A stretch of DNA of 64,000 nucleotides, from NCBI RefSeq assembly GCF_022524345.1, contig NZ_JAKWJU010000002.1, forward strand, positions 4,130,501 to 4,194,500. Reading direction: 5' to 3'. This document shows, piece after piece, positions 30,064 through 38,394 of this stretch. The notes beneath the pieces were generated by a model. That model saw only the letters and a program-made list of their open reading frames with translations. It did no database searches and was not told the DNA's origin. The position numbers and the translations under genes were made by a program. Source of the DNA: Streptomyces marispadix (GTDB lineage: Bacteria; Actinomycetota; Actinomycetes; Streptomycetales; Streptomycetaceae). Within the stretch, counting starts at the first letter, position 1, and each line of letters begins with the position of its first letter.

Positions 30064-31770
30064 GTGAGGACGGCGACACTGGGACCGGAGCAGCGTGCCA
30101 GGGCGCTGGCGCAGATGTCCGAGCGCGAACTCGACGTGCTGGTCGTGGGCGGCGGCATCGTGGGTGCCGGGACCGCGCTGGACGCCGTCACGCGCGGGCT
30201 GTCCACGGGCATCGTGGAGTCGAACGACTGGGCGTCGGGCACCTCCAGCCGATCCAGCAAGCTCATCCACGGCGGGTTGCGCTATCTGGAGATGCTGGAC
30301 TTCGCCCTCGTCAGAGAGGCGCTGAAGGAACGCGGGCTGCTGCTACAGCGGATCGCGCCGCATCTGGTGAAGCCGGTGCCGTTTCTCTATCCCTTGCAGC
30401 ACAAGGGCTGGGAGCGGTTGTACGCCGGTTCGGGCGTCGCGATGTACGACATCATGTCCGTCTCCTCCGGGCACGGGCGCGGGCTTCCGATGCACCGGCA
30501 CCTCACGCGGCGTCATGCGCTGCGCGTGGCACCGGCGTTGCGGAAGGACGCGCTCGTGGGTGCGCTTCAGTACTACGACGCGCAGATGGACGACGCGCGC
30601 TATGTGGCGACCGTGGTCCGCACCGCCGCCGCGTACGGCGCTTACACCGCCAACCGGGCCCGCACCGTGGGCTTCCTGCGTGAGGGCGAGCGCGTCGTGG
30701 GGGCGCGCGTGCGCGATCTGGAGCAGGGCGGCGAGTACGAGGTGCGCGCACGGCAGGTCGTCAACTCCACAGGCGTCTGGACGGACGACACACAGGGACT
30801 CATCGCGGAGCGCGGGCAGTTCCATGTGCGGGCGTCGAAGGGCATCCACCTCGTCGTGCCGAAGGACCGCATCAACTCGACCACGGGGCTGATCCTCCGT
30901 ACGGAGAAGAGCGTTCTGTTCGTCATCCCCTGGGGGCGGCACTGGATCATCGGCACCACCGACACCGGCTGGGAGCTCGACAAGAGGCATCCCGCCGCCT
31001 CCAGCGCCGACATCGACTATCTGCTGGACCACGTCAACTCGGTGCTGGCGGTGCCGCTCACGCGTAACGACGTCGAGGGCGTGTACGCCGGGCTGCGACC
31101 GCTGCTGGCGGGCGAGTCGGAGGCGACGAGCAAGCTCTCGCGGGAGCACACGGTGGCGCATCCCGTGCCCGGCATGGTCGTGGTGGCGGGCGGCAAGTAC
31201 ACGACGTACCGGGTGATGGCGAAGGACGCCGTGGACGAGGCCGTGCACGGACTGGACCGCAGGGTCGCCGACTGCGTCACCGAGGAGGTGCCGCTGGTCG
31301 GCGCGGAGGGCTATCACGCGCTGTGGAACGCGCGGGCGCGCATCGCGGCCAGCACGGGCCTGCATGTGGCACGTGTGGAGCATCTGCTCAACCGCTACGG
31401 CACGCTGACCGAGGAGCTTCTCGAACTGATCGCGGACGACCCGAAGTTGGGCGAGCCGCTGCCCGCGGCCGACGACTATCTCAAGGCCGAGATCGTCTAC
31501 GCCTGTACGCACGAGGGCGCCCGGCACATCGACGACGTGCTCACGCGGCGTACGCGCATCTCGATCGAGACCTTCGACCGCGGTACGCGCAGCGCACGCG
31601 AGGTCGCGGAGCTGATGGCGACGGTCCTCGGCTGGGACGCCGACCAGGTCGACCGCGAGGTCGAGCACTACGAGAAGCGGATCGAGGCGGAGCGGGAGTC
31701 GCAGCTTCAGCCGGACGATCTGACGGCGGACGCGGCGCGGTTGGGGGCGCCGGACATCGCACCGGTGTGA
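30064..31770 (+). CDS. glpD: Aerobic glycerol-3-phosphate dehydrogenase
   Basis: This 568-residue FAD-dependent membrane-associated enzyme oxidises glycerol-3-phosphate to dihydroxyacetone phosphate and feeds electrons to quinone. The FAD motif is LDVLVVGGGIVGAGTALDAVTRGLS, followed by SRSSKLIHGGLRYLE (a GlpD signature), VRASKGIHLVVPKDR, WIIGTTDTGWE and VVAGGKYTTYRVMAKDAVD. The C-terminal DAO_C helical domain ends the protein. The GTG at 30064 has GGGAGG upstream. It has no glpF or glpK partner in the window, so it may be a solitary paralogue. Confidence 0.95.
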   Translation: MRTATLGPEQRARALAQMSERELDVLVVGGGIVGAGTALDAVTRGLSTGIVESNDWASGTSSRSSKLIHGGLRYLEMLDFALVREALKERGLLLQRIAPHLVKPVPFLYPLQHKGWERLYAGSGVAMYDIMSVSSGHGRGLPMHRHLTRRHALRVAPALRKDALVGALQYYDAQMDDARYVATVVRTAAAYGAYTANRARTVGFLREGERVVGARVRDLEQGGEYEVRARQVVNSTGVWTDDTQGLIAERGQFHVRASKGIHLVVPKDRINSTTGLILRTEKSVLFVIPWGRHWIIGTTDTGWELDKRHPAASSADIDYLLDHVNSVLAVPLTRNDVEGVYAGLRPLLAGESEATSKLSREHTVAHPVPGMVVVAGGKYTTYRVMAKDAVDEAVHGLDRRVADCVTEEVPLVGAEGYHALWNARARIAASTGLHVARVEHLLNRYGTLTEELLELIADDPKLGEPLPAADDYLKAEIVYACTHEGARHIDDVLTRRTRISIETFDRGTRSAREVAELMATVLGWDADQVDREVEHYEKRIEAERESQLQPDDLTADAARLGAPDIAPV

Positions 31771-32262
31771 GGCGGCCTGCGGCTGCGGGGGCGGGCCTGC
31801 GGGTCAGCTCTCGCAGCCGTAGCGCTTCTCGACGCCGGGGATGTAGGCGTTGAGGAACTTTTCGAGGCGGTCGGTGGAGACCCTTTCCGGCCTCTCCCGT
31901 CGTCGATGCGGATGTACGGGCTTCGGTACGCCACTTTCCGTACGTGGTACGGGGGTTGGGGCTGCCCGGGAGACGTCGAGAAAACGGTCGAGAAGGCGAG
32001 TCGCGAAGCCGGTCGCGGAAGAGGGGCGCGGAATGAGGGCGTACGGACGGGCGTCAGCCGTGCGGTGAGTAGGCGGGAGCGGTCGGGGCACACGTCTGGC
32101 CAGCCATGACGGGTCGTGGCCGTGACGATGTGTGAGCGGCGTGTGCGAAGGCGTCGGAATGTGCTCGCGCTGCGCCGCCCCCGTACGTCTTGTGACGGTG
32201 CGATGGTTCACAATGGGGCAGGGCTGGGGTGGGCTCATCTCTGAGGGGACGCAAGGGGATTC
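31771..32262. other. Intergenic region between glpD and the kinase gene, with a gene fragment at its left end
   Basis: Apart from the C-terminal-looking fragment on the minus strand (31804-31885), no coding sequence is supported. The right end holds the kinase ribosome-binding site (AAGGGGATTC before ATG 32263). Confidence 0.5.
31804..31885 (-). pseudogene. Possible C-terminal remnant of a lost gene
   Basis: The minus-strand frame ending in TGA at 31804-31806 reads STDRLEKFLNAYIPGVEKRYGCES. This is amphipathic and non-arginine-rich, and looks like a genuine protein end. Upstream of about 31885 the same frame turns into Arg/Pro-rich sequence without coding character, and no start or family can be recognised. 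This suggests a deletion that left only the tail of a gene. The call rests only on composition. Confidence 0.35.
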
Positions 32263-34464
32263 ATGAGCGAGGACGAGGGTCGGCTGGTAGGAGGTCGCTA
32301 TCGGCTCGGGGGAGTCCTCGGCCGGGGCGGCATGGGCACCGTGTGGCGCGGCGAGGACGAGATCCTGGGCCGGTCGGTGGCGGTGAAGGAGCTGCGGTTC
32401 CCCTCCAGCGTCGAGGAGGACGAGAAACAGCGGCTCATCACCCGGACTCTGCGCGAGGCGAAGGCGATCGCCCGCATCCGCAGCGGCAGCGCGGTGACGG
32501 TCTTCGACGTCGTCGACGAGGACGCCCGCCCGTGGATCGTGATGGAACTCGTCGAGGGCTCCTCGCTCGCCGACCACATCCGCCAGGAGGGCCCGCTCAC
32601 GCCGCAGCGCGCGGCAGAGGTGGGGCTCGCGGTGCTCGACGTGCTGCGCGCGGCGCACCGCGAAGGCGTGCTGCACCGCGATGTGAAGCCGTCCAACGTG
32701 CTGTTGGAGGACGTCACGGGCCGCGTCGTGCTGACCGACTTCGGGATCGCAAAGGTCGAGGGCGACCCGTCGGTGACGTCCACGGGGATGCTGGTGGGCG
32801 CGCCCTCGTACATCTCGCCGGAGCGCGCACGCGGCAAGCCGCCGGGCCCGCCCGCCGATCTGTGGTCCCTGGGAGCCCTGCTGTACGCGGCGGTCGAGGG
32901 ACGTCCCCCTTACGACAAGGGCTCGGCGATATCGACGCTCACGGCGGTGATGACCGAGCCGGTGCCGCCGCCGAAGCAGGCCGGCGAGCTGGAAGAAGTG
33001 ATCTTCGGGCTGCTGACGAAGGACCCGGACAAGAGGCTCGATGTGGCGGGCGCACGCGCGCTGTTGGAGCCGGTGGCCTCGGGTGCGGGCGGCGCGGCGA
33101 CTGCTGCGGCTGCCGCTCCCGTGCGCGACGGCGGTACGACGGCCGTGGTGCCGCCGAAGCCGGACGGCGGCGAGGGCGAGGAGCGGGCCGTAGAGACGCC
33201 GGGGGAGACCGGGACGTCCGGGCCGTCCAAGGGGTCCGGGCCGTCGCGCGGGGACAGCGCGGGCGGCAAGCAGCGGCGTCGTCAGCGGGGCAAGGGGGCG
33301 GCGGCTGCGAAGTCCGCCTCCGCGCAGGGGAGTTCAGCGCAGAAGAGTGCTACGAAGACAGCGGCGGCGGGGGCGGCGGCAGCAGCGGGCACCGCGGCGG
33401 CCACCGGCACCGGCACCGAAGCCGGCACGGGCGCCGGGGGCCGGGAGGACGCCGACGGGGAGCGCTCCGGGGAGGATCTCGGGAACGGCGGTGAGTCCGC
33501 GGCGTCCCCCGCGTCCGGCAAGGCCGCCCACGAAGGCGGCACCAGCGGCGCTGCCGGTGACGACGGTGAAAAACCGTCCACCTCCGGCACGTTGGCGTCC
33601 CGCTCGGCGTCCCGATCCGCGTCCCGTTCGGCCTCGTCGCCCGGCGGCGGCACGGGCACCGGCGGTCTCGCGGCGGCTACGACGGCGGTCTCGGAATTCG
33701 CCGGACGGTTCTCACGGCGCACGCTGACCCTCGCCGGCGTAGCGGTGGCCGCCGTACTGGCGCTGATCGCGATCCTCACACTCGGCGACGGGGGAGGCGG
33801 CGAGGGCGGCAAGTCCCCCGGAGGCTCGGCCAGTTCGGACAAGGGCGGCGCCGGAGGCGGCGGGGAGAAGCGGGACAGCGGCTCCGGCAAGCGGCAGGAC
33901 GAGGGCGGTAAGGCCAAGAAGGACAGCAAGGAGGACCCCGCCCCCGGGAAGGGCGCCTCCGCAGGCGAGGGCGGCAAGGAGTCTGGAGAGTCCGGCGACG
34001 GCGCGTCACTGCCCGACGGCTACGCCCAAGTCACGGACAAGCGCTTCCACTTCGCCATGGTGATGCCGGAGGGCTTCAAGCGTTCGGGCGTGGCCGGACA
34101 GAATTCGGGCGCCAAGTACTCCGACGGCGGACTGCCCAAGCTGCAAGTGGACTTCAGCCCGGACCCGTTGAAGGACGCCGCCGCGGGCTGGCGCGACCTG
34201 GAGCCGGCCGTGAAGGGCAACAGCAGCGGCTATCGGAAGATCAGCATCAAGAGCGTGAGCTGGCGAGGCTATCCGACCGTCGGGGACTGGCAGTTCGAGC
34301 GCGACGAGGACGGCGAGAGGGTGCGGGTGCTCAACCGCGGCTTCCGGGTGGACGATTCACATGGCTACGCCATCATGATCACCTGCAAGGCGGGCGAGTG
34401 GGACGACGACGAGTGCCGGACGCTCCGTAAGACCGCCTTCAAGACCTTCGAGCCGCTCGACTGA
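32263..34464 (+). CDS. Transmembrane serine/threonine protein kinase (PknB-like)
   Basis: The 733-residue protein has a complete N-terminal Hanks kinase domain (about 11-275): a GRGGMGTV glycine loop, Lys42 in VAVKEL, HRDVKPSN (138-145), DFG (159-161), GAPSYISPE and DLWSLGALLY. A long low-complexity linker (about 280-480, Ala/Gly/Ser/Lys rich, likely disordered) leads to one membrane segment (about 486-507, VAVAAVLALIAILTLG). Another Gly/Lys/Asp-rich spacer precedes a C-terminal extracellular domain (about 590-733; YAQVTDKRFHFAMVMPEGF...). No PASTA repeats are present. The domain resembles that of the next gene. Confidence 0.93.
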   Translation: MSEDEGRLVGGRYRLGGVLGRGGMGTVWRGEDEILGRSVAVKELRFPSSVEEDEKQRLITRTLREAKAIARIRSGSAVTVFDVVDEDARPWIVMELVEGSSLADHIRQEGPLTPQRAAEVGLAVLDVLRAAHREGVLHRDVKPSNVLLEDVTGRVVLTDFGIAKVEGDPSVTSTGMLVGAPSYISPERARGKPPGPPADLWSLGALLYAAVEGRPPYDKGSAISTLTAVMTEPVPPPKQAGELEEVIFGLLTKDPDKRLDVAGARALLEPVASGAGGAATAAAAAPVRDGGTTAVVPPKPDGGEGEERAVETPGETGTSGPSKGSGPSRGDSAGGKQRRRQRGKGAAAAKSASAQGSSAQKSATKTAAAGAAAAAGTAAATGTGTEAGTGAGGREDADGERSGEDLGNGGESAASPASGKAAHEGGTSGAAGDDGEKPSTSGTLASRSASRSASRSASSPGGGTGTGGLAAATTAVSEFAGRFSRRTLTLAGVAVAAVLALIAILTLGDGGGGEGGKSPGGSASSDKGGAGGGGEKRDSGSGKRQDEGGKAKKDSKEDPAPGKGASAGEGGKESGESGDGASLPDGYAQVTDKRFHFAMVMPEGFKRSGVAGQNSGAKYSDGGLPKLQVDFSPDPLKDAAAGWRDLEPAVKGNSSGYRKISIKSVSWRGYPTVGDWQFERDEDGERVRVLNRGFRVDDSHGYAIMITCKAGEWDDDECRTLRKTAFKTFEPLD

Positions 34465-34707
34465 AGCCTGAAGCCGTAAGACGTGGTTCCGGGCCGCTGT
34501 TCCGGGGGACGTTGGGGTTGAGGCGGAATCGGGCAAGCGTTTTAGGCGGATGAATCCGGCGGCTGCCCGCGAACGACCGGGGAGTCCCCGAGTCCGCCCG
34601 CACCGGACAGCTCAGGCACGTATCGTGATTGGCCGCAGACCGGCATCCGTCCGCAAAGATACGGATGCAGCGGGGAATTGACGGTCTTGCGGCTGTGGGG
34701 AGGCGTC

Positions 34708-37700
34708 GTGGACGACTACGCGGAAGAGGCGGGGCGGCTGCTCGCCGACCGCTACCGCCTGCCCCGGCCTCTCGCCGCCTCCTACCAGTTGACGGAGTCG
34801 GTGGCCTACGACACGGCCAGCGGTCAGGAAGTGCTCGTACGGCAGGTGCCGTTGCCGGAGGTCGTCGAGGCGGAGGTGCTCAGCGCCGGAGGCGCGGCGG
34901 GAGCCGCGGGGCCCGGGGACGACCGTCTCGGGAGTCCCGGTGGCGGCGAGGCGGGCGCGGCAGCACAGGGCGGCTCCTTCCGGGGCTCGATAGGGCGCGC
35001 TACGCGCATGCCCGCGGACCCGGTCGTGAGGAGGGCCGTCGAGGCCGCGATAGCGGCTGCCCGGCTGCCCGACCACCCCAGGCTCGACCAGGTCTTCGAC
35101 GTGTTCGTCGAGGGCGACGGGCTGTGGATCGTCAGCGAGTTGCTGCCCGCGACGCCACTGGCGACGCTGCTGTCGCACCAGACCCTGACGCCCCATCGGG
35201 CGGCGGAGATCGCCGCCGATCTGCTGACCGCGCTGCGTGTGGTGCACGCCCATGGCTGGACGCATCGGAACGTCACCCCAAGCACCGTCCTCATCTGCGA
35301 CGACGGTCGCGCGCTGCTGACCGGGCTCGCGGTGGGCGCGGCGCAGGAGGCGCTGTGCGGCTACAACCCGTTGCCCGACTCCGGGCGTGTGGCGTCGCCG
35401 CCGAGCGGCGAGATCCCCGGCTCACCGCGCCCTGGCGGCGGCGAGGCGGAAGGCCGCGGCAGCGGCCGCGGCGCCGTGAACAGCGGTGACGACGACAAGA
35501 CGGACGGGCCCGGGGCAGCGCCCCTGCCGGGCATCTCGCTGCCCGAGGGCTTCGACGTACGGGACGACGAGCCGTATGGCCGTGACGACCGTCCCGGCTC
35601 CGGACGGGGTTTCGGCTCGCGCGAGGACTTCGGCTCTCGTGGGGGGTACGGCTCGGGCCAAGAGCACGTCTCCGGCGGTGAGCCGGGCTCCGACGGCGAC
35701 TACGGGCCGGGTCCCGCGTCCGGCTCCGGCCACGGTGGCGCTGGCTCGGGCGGCGGACCGCGCGGCATCTTCGGGCTCCAGGGGCTGGGGCACGACGACG
35801 AGACGGGGGAGCCTCCGAGGCCTGTGCGCCACGGGTACGAGACGGGCGGGCGCGGTCCGCGTGCCGGTGCCGTAGCGGCGTACCAGGAGGGTGCGCGCCG
35901 GGGTGCCGCAGCCCGTGCGTATCTGCCGGACCAGGAGAGCGCCGAGTCCCACGAGGGCGGGCGCCGTCCGGACGGTACGAACGGGCCGGAACGCACGGAG
36001 GGCGCGGACGGTCGGGTCGGTCAGGCGGGCCAGGGCGACCGACGTGGCGGGGAGGACCGGCAGGACCGGCAGCCCCAGGGGGACGTGCAGAAGGACTGGT
36101 GGAAGTCGGCCTCGTCGCCGCCCCCGGCCGCGGGCCCGCACACCACCCCTGACGACTTCGTGCGCTGGCTTCCGTCCGGAGAGGACGAGGTCACCCCGAG
36201 CGATCTGCCGGGTTCACGTCCGCCCAACAGCCTTCCGGTGAAGGCCACTTGGCGCCCGGCCGAGCCGGGGCCCGACGCGGGGTCACGGGCACGGCCGGAC
36301 CAGGGCGGGGAACCCGACGCGAACACCGCAGACTCATACGGGCGCGGCTCGTACGGCGGCTCGTACGGGGACTCGCCAGGCGACTCGCACGGTGCCCCGT
36401 ATGACGACCCGTACGACGACGGCATCGACGCGGACGACCCGGAGAGCCGTCCCTGGGGCGGCGAGGGCGCCGAGGAACCCGGTTCGCCGGGGGCGGGCGA
36501 CGGGCCCGAGGGCTTCCACGGCCCCGCGACCGCGCTGGCCGCCGAGCGTGCACGGCAGGCGCGTATGACGGTCGTCGGACCTGTCGGTGAGCGCTGGGCG
36601 CCCGAGCAGGCGGGGCCGGTCCACCGCAACTGGCGGCTCGCGCCTCCCGTCGGCCCCTCCGCCGACCTGTGGGCGCTGGGCGTGCTGCTCTTCCGCGCGG
36701 TGCAGGGCCATGCCCCCTACCCCGAGGACGATGTGGCCGAGCTGGTGCAGATGGTGTGCGGCGAGCCCCCGGCCTTCGCGGAGGAGTGCGGTGCGCTGCG
36801 GCCCGTCGTCGAGTCGCTGCTGCGTCAAGACCCCACGGAACGCCCGGACTTCGAGGAGCTGAGGGGCTGGCTGCGTTCGCTGGTGCGCTCCGCGCCGGAG
36901 CCCGACGCGGGCTGGCACACGGTGTACGCACCGTCGCTGGACCCCGGTGGTACGTCGGATCCGCGGCGGCTTCCGATACTGCGCCGCCGCGGCGAACTCG
37001 TACGCAGAAGACGGGCGGCGAGACGCGCGGCACGCACCGAGCAGAAGCAGCAGAAGCAACAGAGACAGCAGAGGCAGCAGAGGCAGCAAAGACAGCCCAA
37101 GCCGCCGCGGCCGCCGAAGCAGCGCGGACGGCGGCGAACAGCGCAGCCGCCGTATCAGCCACCGCAACAGCCGCCGCATCAGCAGCCGTTGCAGTCAGAG
37201 CAGCCCATGCAGCCGCCGGTGCAGCGGCAGCACGCGCCGGAGCCGCCGCCTTGGCAGGCTCCGCCTCCGCAGTCGACGCGGCAGCAACCACCGCAGCAGA
37301 GCGCGGCGTTCGAGCAGGCCGCGGCCATGGCGCCGCCGAAGCCGAAGCGGGCGCCCAGGCCGCAGCGTGCACCGAAATCCGAGTCCGTGGGCGGCCGGCG
37401 TCCGGGAGCGGGCGGCCAGAGCCCGCGACGCCTGGGCGGCCTGCTCGTGGGACTGGTGCTGGCGGGGCTTGTCGGCGCGCTGATGTACGCGGTGTGGTTC
37501 ATGCCGAAGGGCGACCCGGAGGGCGCCGCCAACCAGCAGCGCGGCTCGGTCGGCGGCGACAGCCGTCCCGGAGAGCCCGGCGCCGACGGCAAGACGGGCG
37601 GCACCGGTACAGGCTCCGGCGCGGACCCGGGGGAGGGCAGCGGCGACGGCGCGGAGCGGCCGCGCCCGTCGGCACCCGCCGACAAGGCCCCGAAGGGCTA

Positions 37701-38142
37701 CAAGCTCAGCCGGGACCCGGCGGGGTTCCAGGTGGCCGTTCCGCAGGAGTGGAACAGGCGCTCGACGCCCGGCCACGGCCAGGTCCGCTACAACGGCGGC
37801 GCGGTCGAGATGGTCGTCGTCAACGGCCGCGACCCGGTGTCGAAGTACGGCGACGACCCGATGGACTACCAGAGCGACCACGAACGGGAGTTGAGGGCGT
37901 ACCGCGCCTCCGACTGGGCGTCCACGACCGGGCTGCGCCGCATCGACGTGGGCGAGGCGGCCATGGCCGAGGGCACGTTCGTCTGGAAGGACGGCGGCCG
38001 CGACGTGTACGCACGCAACAGGGCGATGATTCTCGACGGGCGCTACCACGTGCTGATGGTGATGGGCTCGAAGAGCAGGAAGCAGGAGATCGACCGGCAC
38101 TTCGAGGCGGTGGCCGACACCTATCGCTCGACGGGCCGCTGA
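34708..38142 (+). CDS. Transmembrane pseudokinase with a very large activation-segment insert
   Basis: The 1144-residue protein starts at GTG 34708 (GGGGAGG upstream). The kinase fold is recognisable but degraded. The HRD loop is HRN (186-188, THRNVTPSTVLI), DFG is TGL (205-207), the ATP lysine strand reads VLVRQV, and there is no glycine loop. The fold resumes only near residue 650 (SADLWALGVLLFRAVQGHAPY), so about 400 residues of Gly/Asp/Arg-rich sequence are inserted. A basic Gln-rich tract (about 775-800) precedes one membrane segment (about 912-932). A C-terminal extracellular domain (about 995-1144) is related to that of the preceding kinase. It probably serves as a scaffold or co-receptor. 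Confidence 0.88.
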   Translation: MDDYAEEAGRLLADRYRLPRPLAASYQLTESVAYDTASGQEVLVRQVPLPEVVEAEVLSAGGAAGAAGPGDDRLGSPGGGEAGAAAQGGSFRGSIGRATRMPADPVVRRAVEAAIAAARLPDHPRLDQVFDVFVEGDGLWIVSELLPATPLATLLSHQTLTPHRAAEIAADLLTALRVVHAHGWTHRNVTPSTVLICDDGRALLTGLAVGAAQEALCGYNPLPDSGRVASPPSGEIPGSPRPGGGEAEGRGSGRGAVNSGDDDKTDGPGAAPLPGISLPEGFDVRDDEPYGRDDRPGSGRGFGSREDFGSRGGYGSGQEHVSGGEPGSDGDYGPGPASGSGHGGAGSGGGPRGIFGLQGLGHDDETGEPPRPVRHGYETGGRGPRAGAVAAYQEGARRGAAARAYLPDQESAESHEGGRRPDGTNGPERTEGADGRVGQAGQGDRRGGEDRQDRQPQGDVQKDWWKSASSPPPAAGPHTTPDDFVRWLPSGEDEVTPSDLPGSRPPNSLPVKATWRPAEPGPDAGSRARPDQGGEPDANTADSYGRGSYGGSYGDSPGDSHGAPYDDPYDDGIDADDPESRPWGGEGAEEPGSPGAGDGPEGFHGPATALAAERARQARMTVVGPVGERWAPEQAGPVHRNWRLAPPVGPSADLWALGVLLFRAVQGHAPYPEDDVAELVQMVCGEPPAFAEECGALRPVVESLLRQDPTERPDFEELRGWLRSLVRSAPEPDAGWHTVYAPSLDPGGTSDPRRLPILRRRGELVRRRRAARRAARTEQKQQKQQRQQRQQRQQRQPKPPRPPKQRGRRRTAQPPYQPPQQPPHQQPLQSEQPMQPPVQRQHAPEPPPWQAPPPQSTRQQPPQQSAAFEQAAAMAPPKPKRAPRPQRAPKSESVGGRRPGAGGQSPRRLGGLLVGLVLAGLVGALMYAVWFMPKGDPEGAANQQRGSVGGDSRPGEPGADGKTGGTGTGSGADPGEGSGDGAERPRPSAPADKAPKGYKLSRDPAGFQVAVPQEWNRRSTPGHGQVRYNGGAVEMVVVNGRDPVSKYGDDPMDYQSDHERELRAYRASDWASTTGLRRIDVGEAAMAEGTFVWKDGGRDVYARNRAMILDGRYHVLMVMGSKSRKQEIDRHFEAVADTYRSTGR

Positions 38143-38207
38143 GCGCGCGCCGCTCGACGGCCACTCGATCGCGTACCGGTCTGCGGGCCGCTGACCGCCG
38201 CGGTGGG

Positions 38208-38258
38208 ACGGTCTCCTGAGCGGAACGGTCTCCTGAGCGGAACGGTCTCTTGAGCGGA
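38208..38258. repeat. Three 17-bp tandem repeats
   Basis: The unit ACGGTCTCCTGAGCGGA occurs twice perfectly (38208-38241) and a third time with one change (CTCTTG, 38242-38258), followed by a partial ACGG. It lies in the gap between the pseudokinase gene and the aldehyde dehydrogenase gene. Confidence 0.9.
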
Positions 38259-38394
38259 ACGGCCCCGCAGCGACGCCCTCGCAGGCCCCCGTCGGGCCCG
38301 TCACGGGCCGTCGCGCCAGCGTTCGCTGGCGGATTCCGTGAAAGTGGTTACCGTCGGGTATGCAGCCTGTTTCGGTGGTCGTAGTCTCTCTCGC

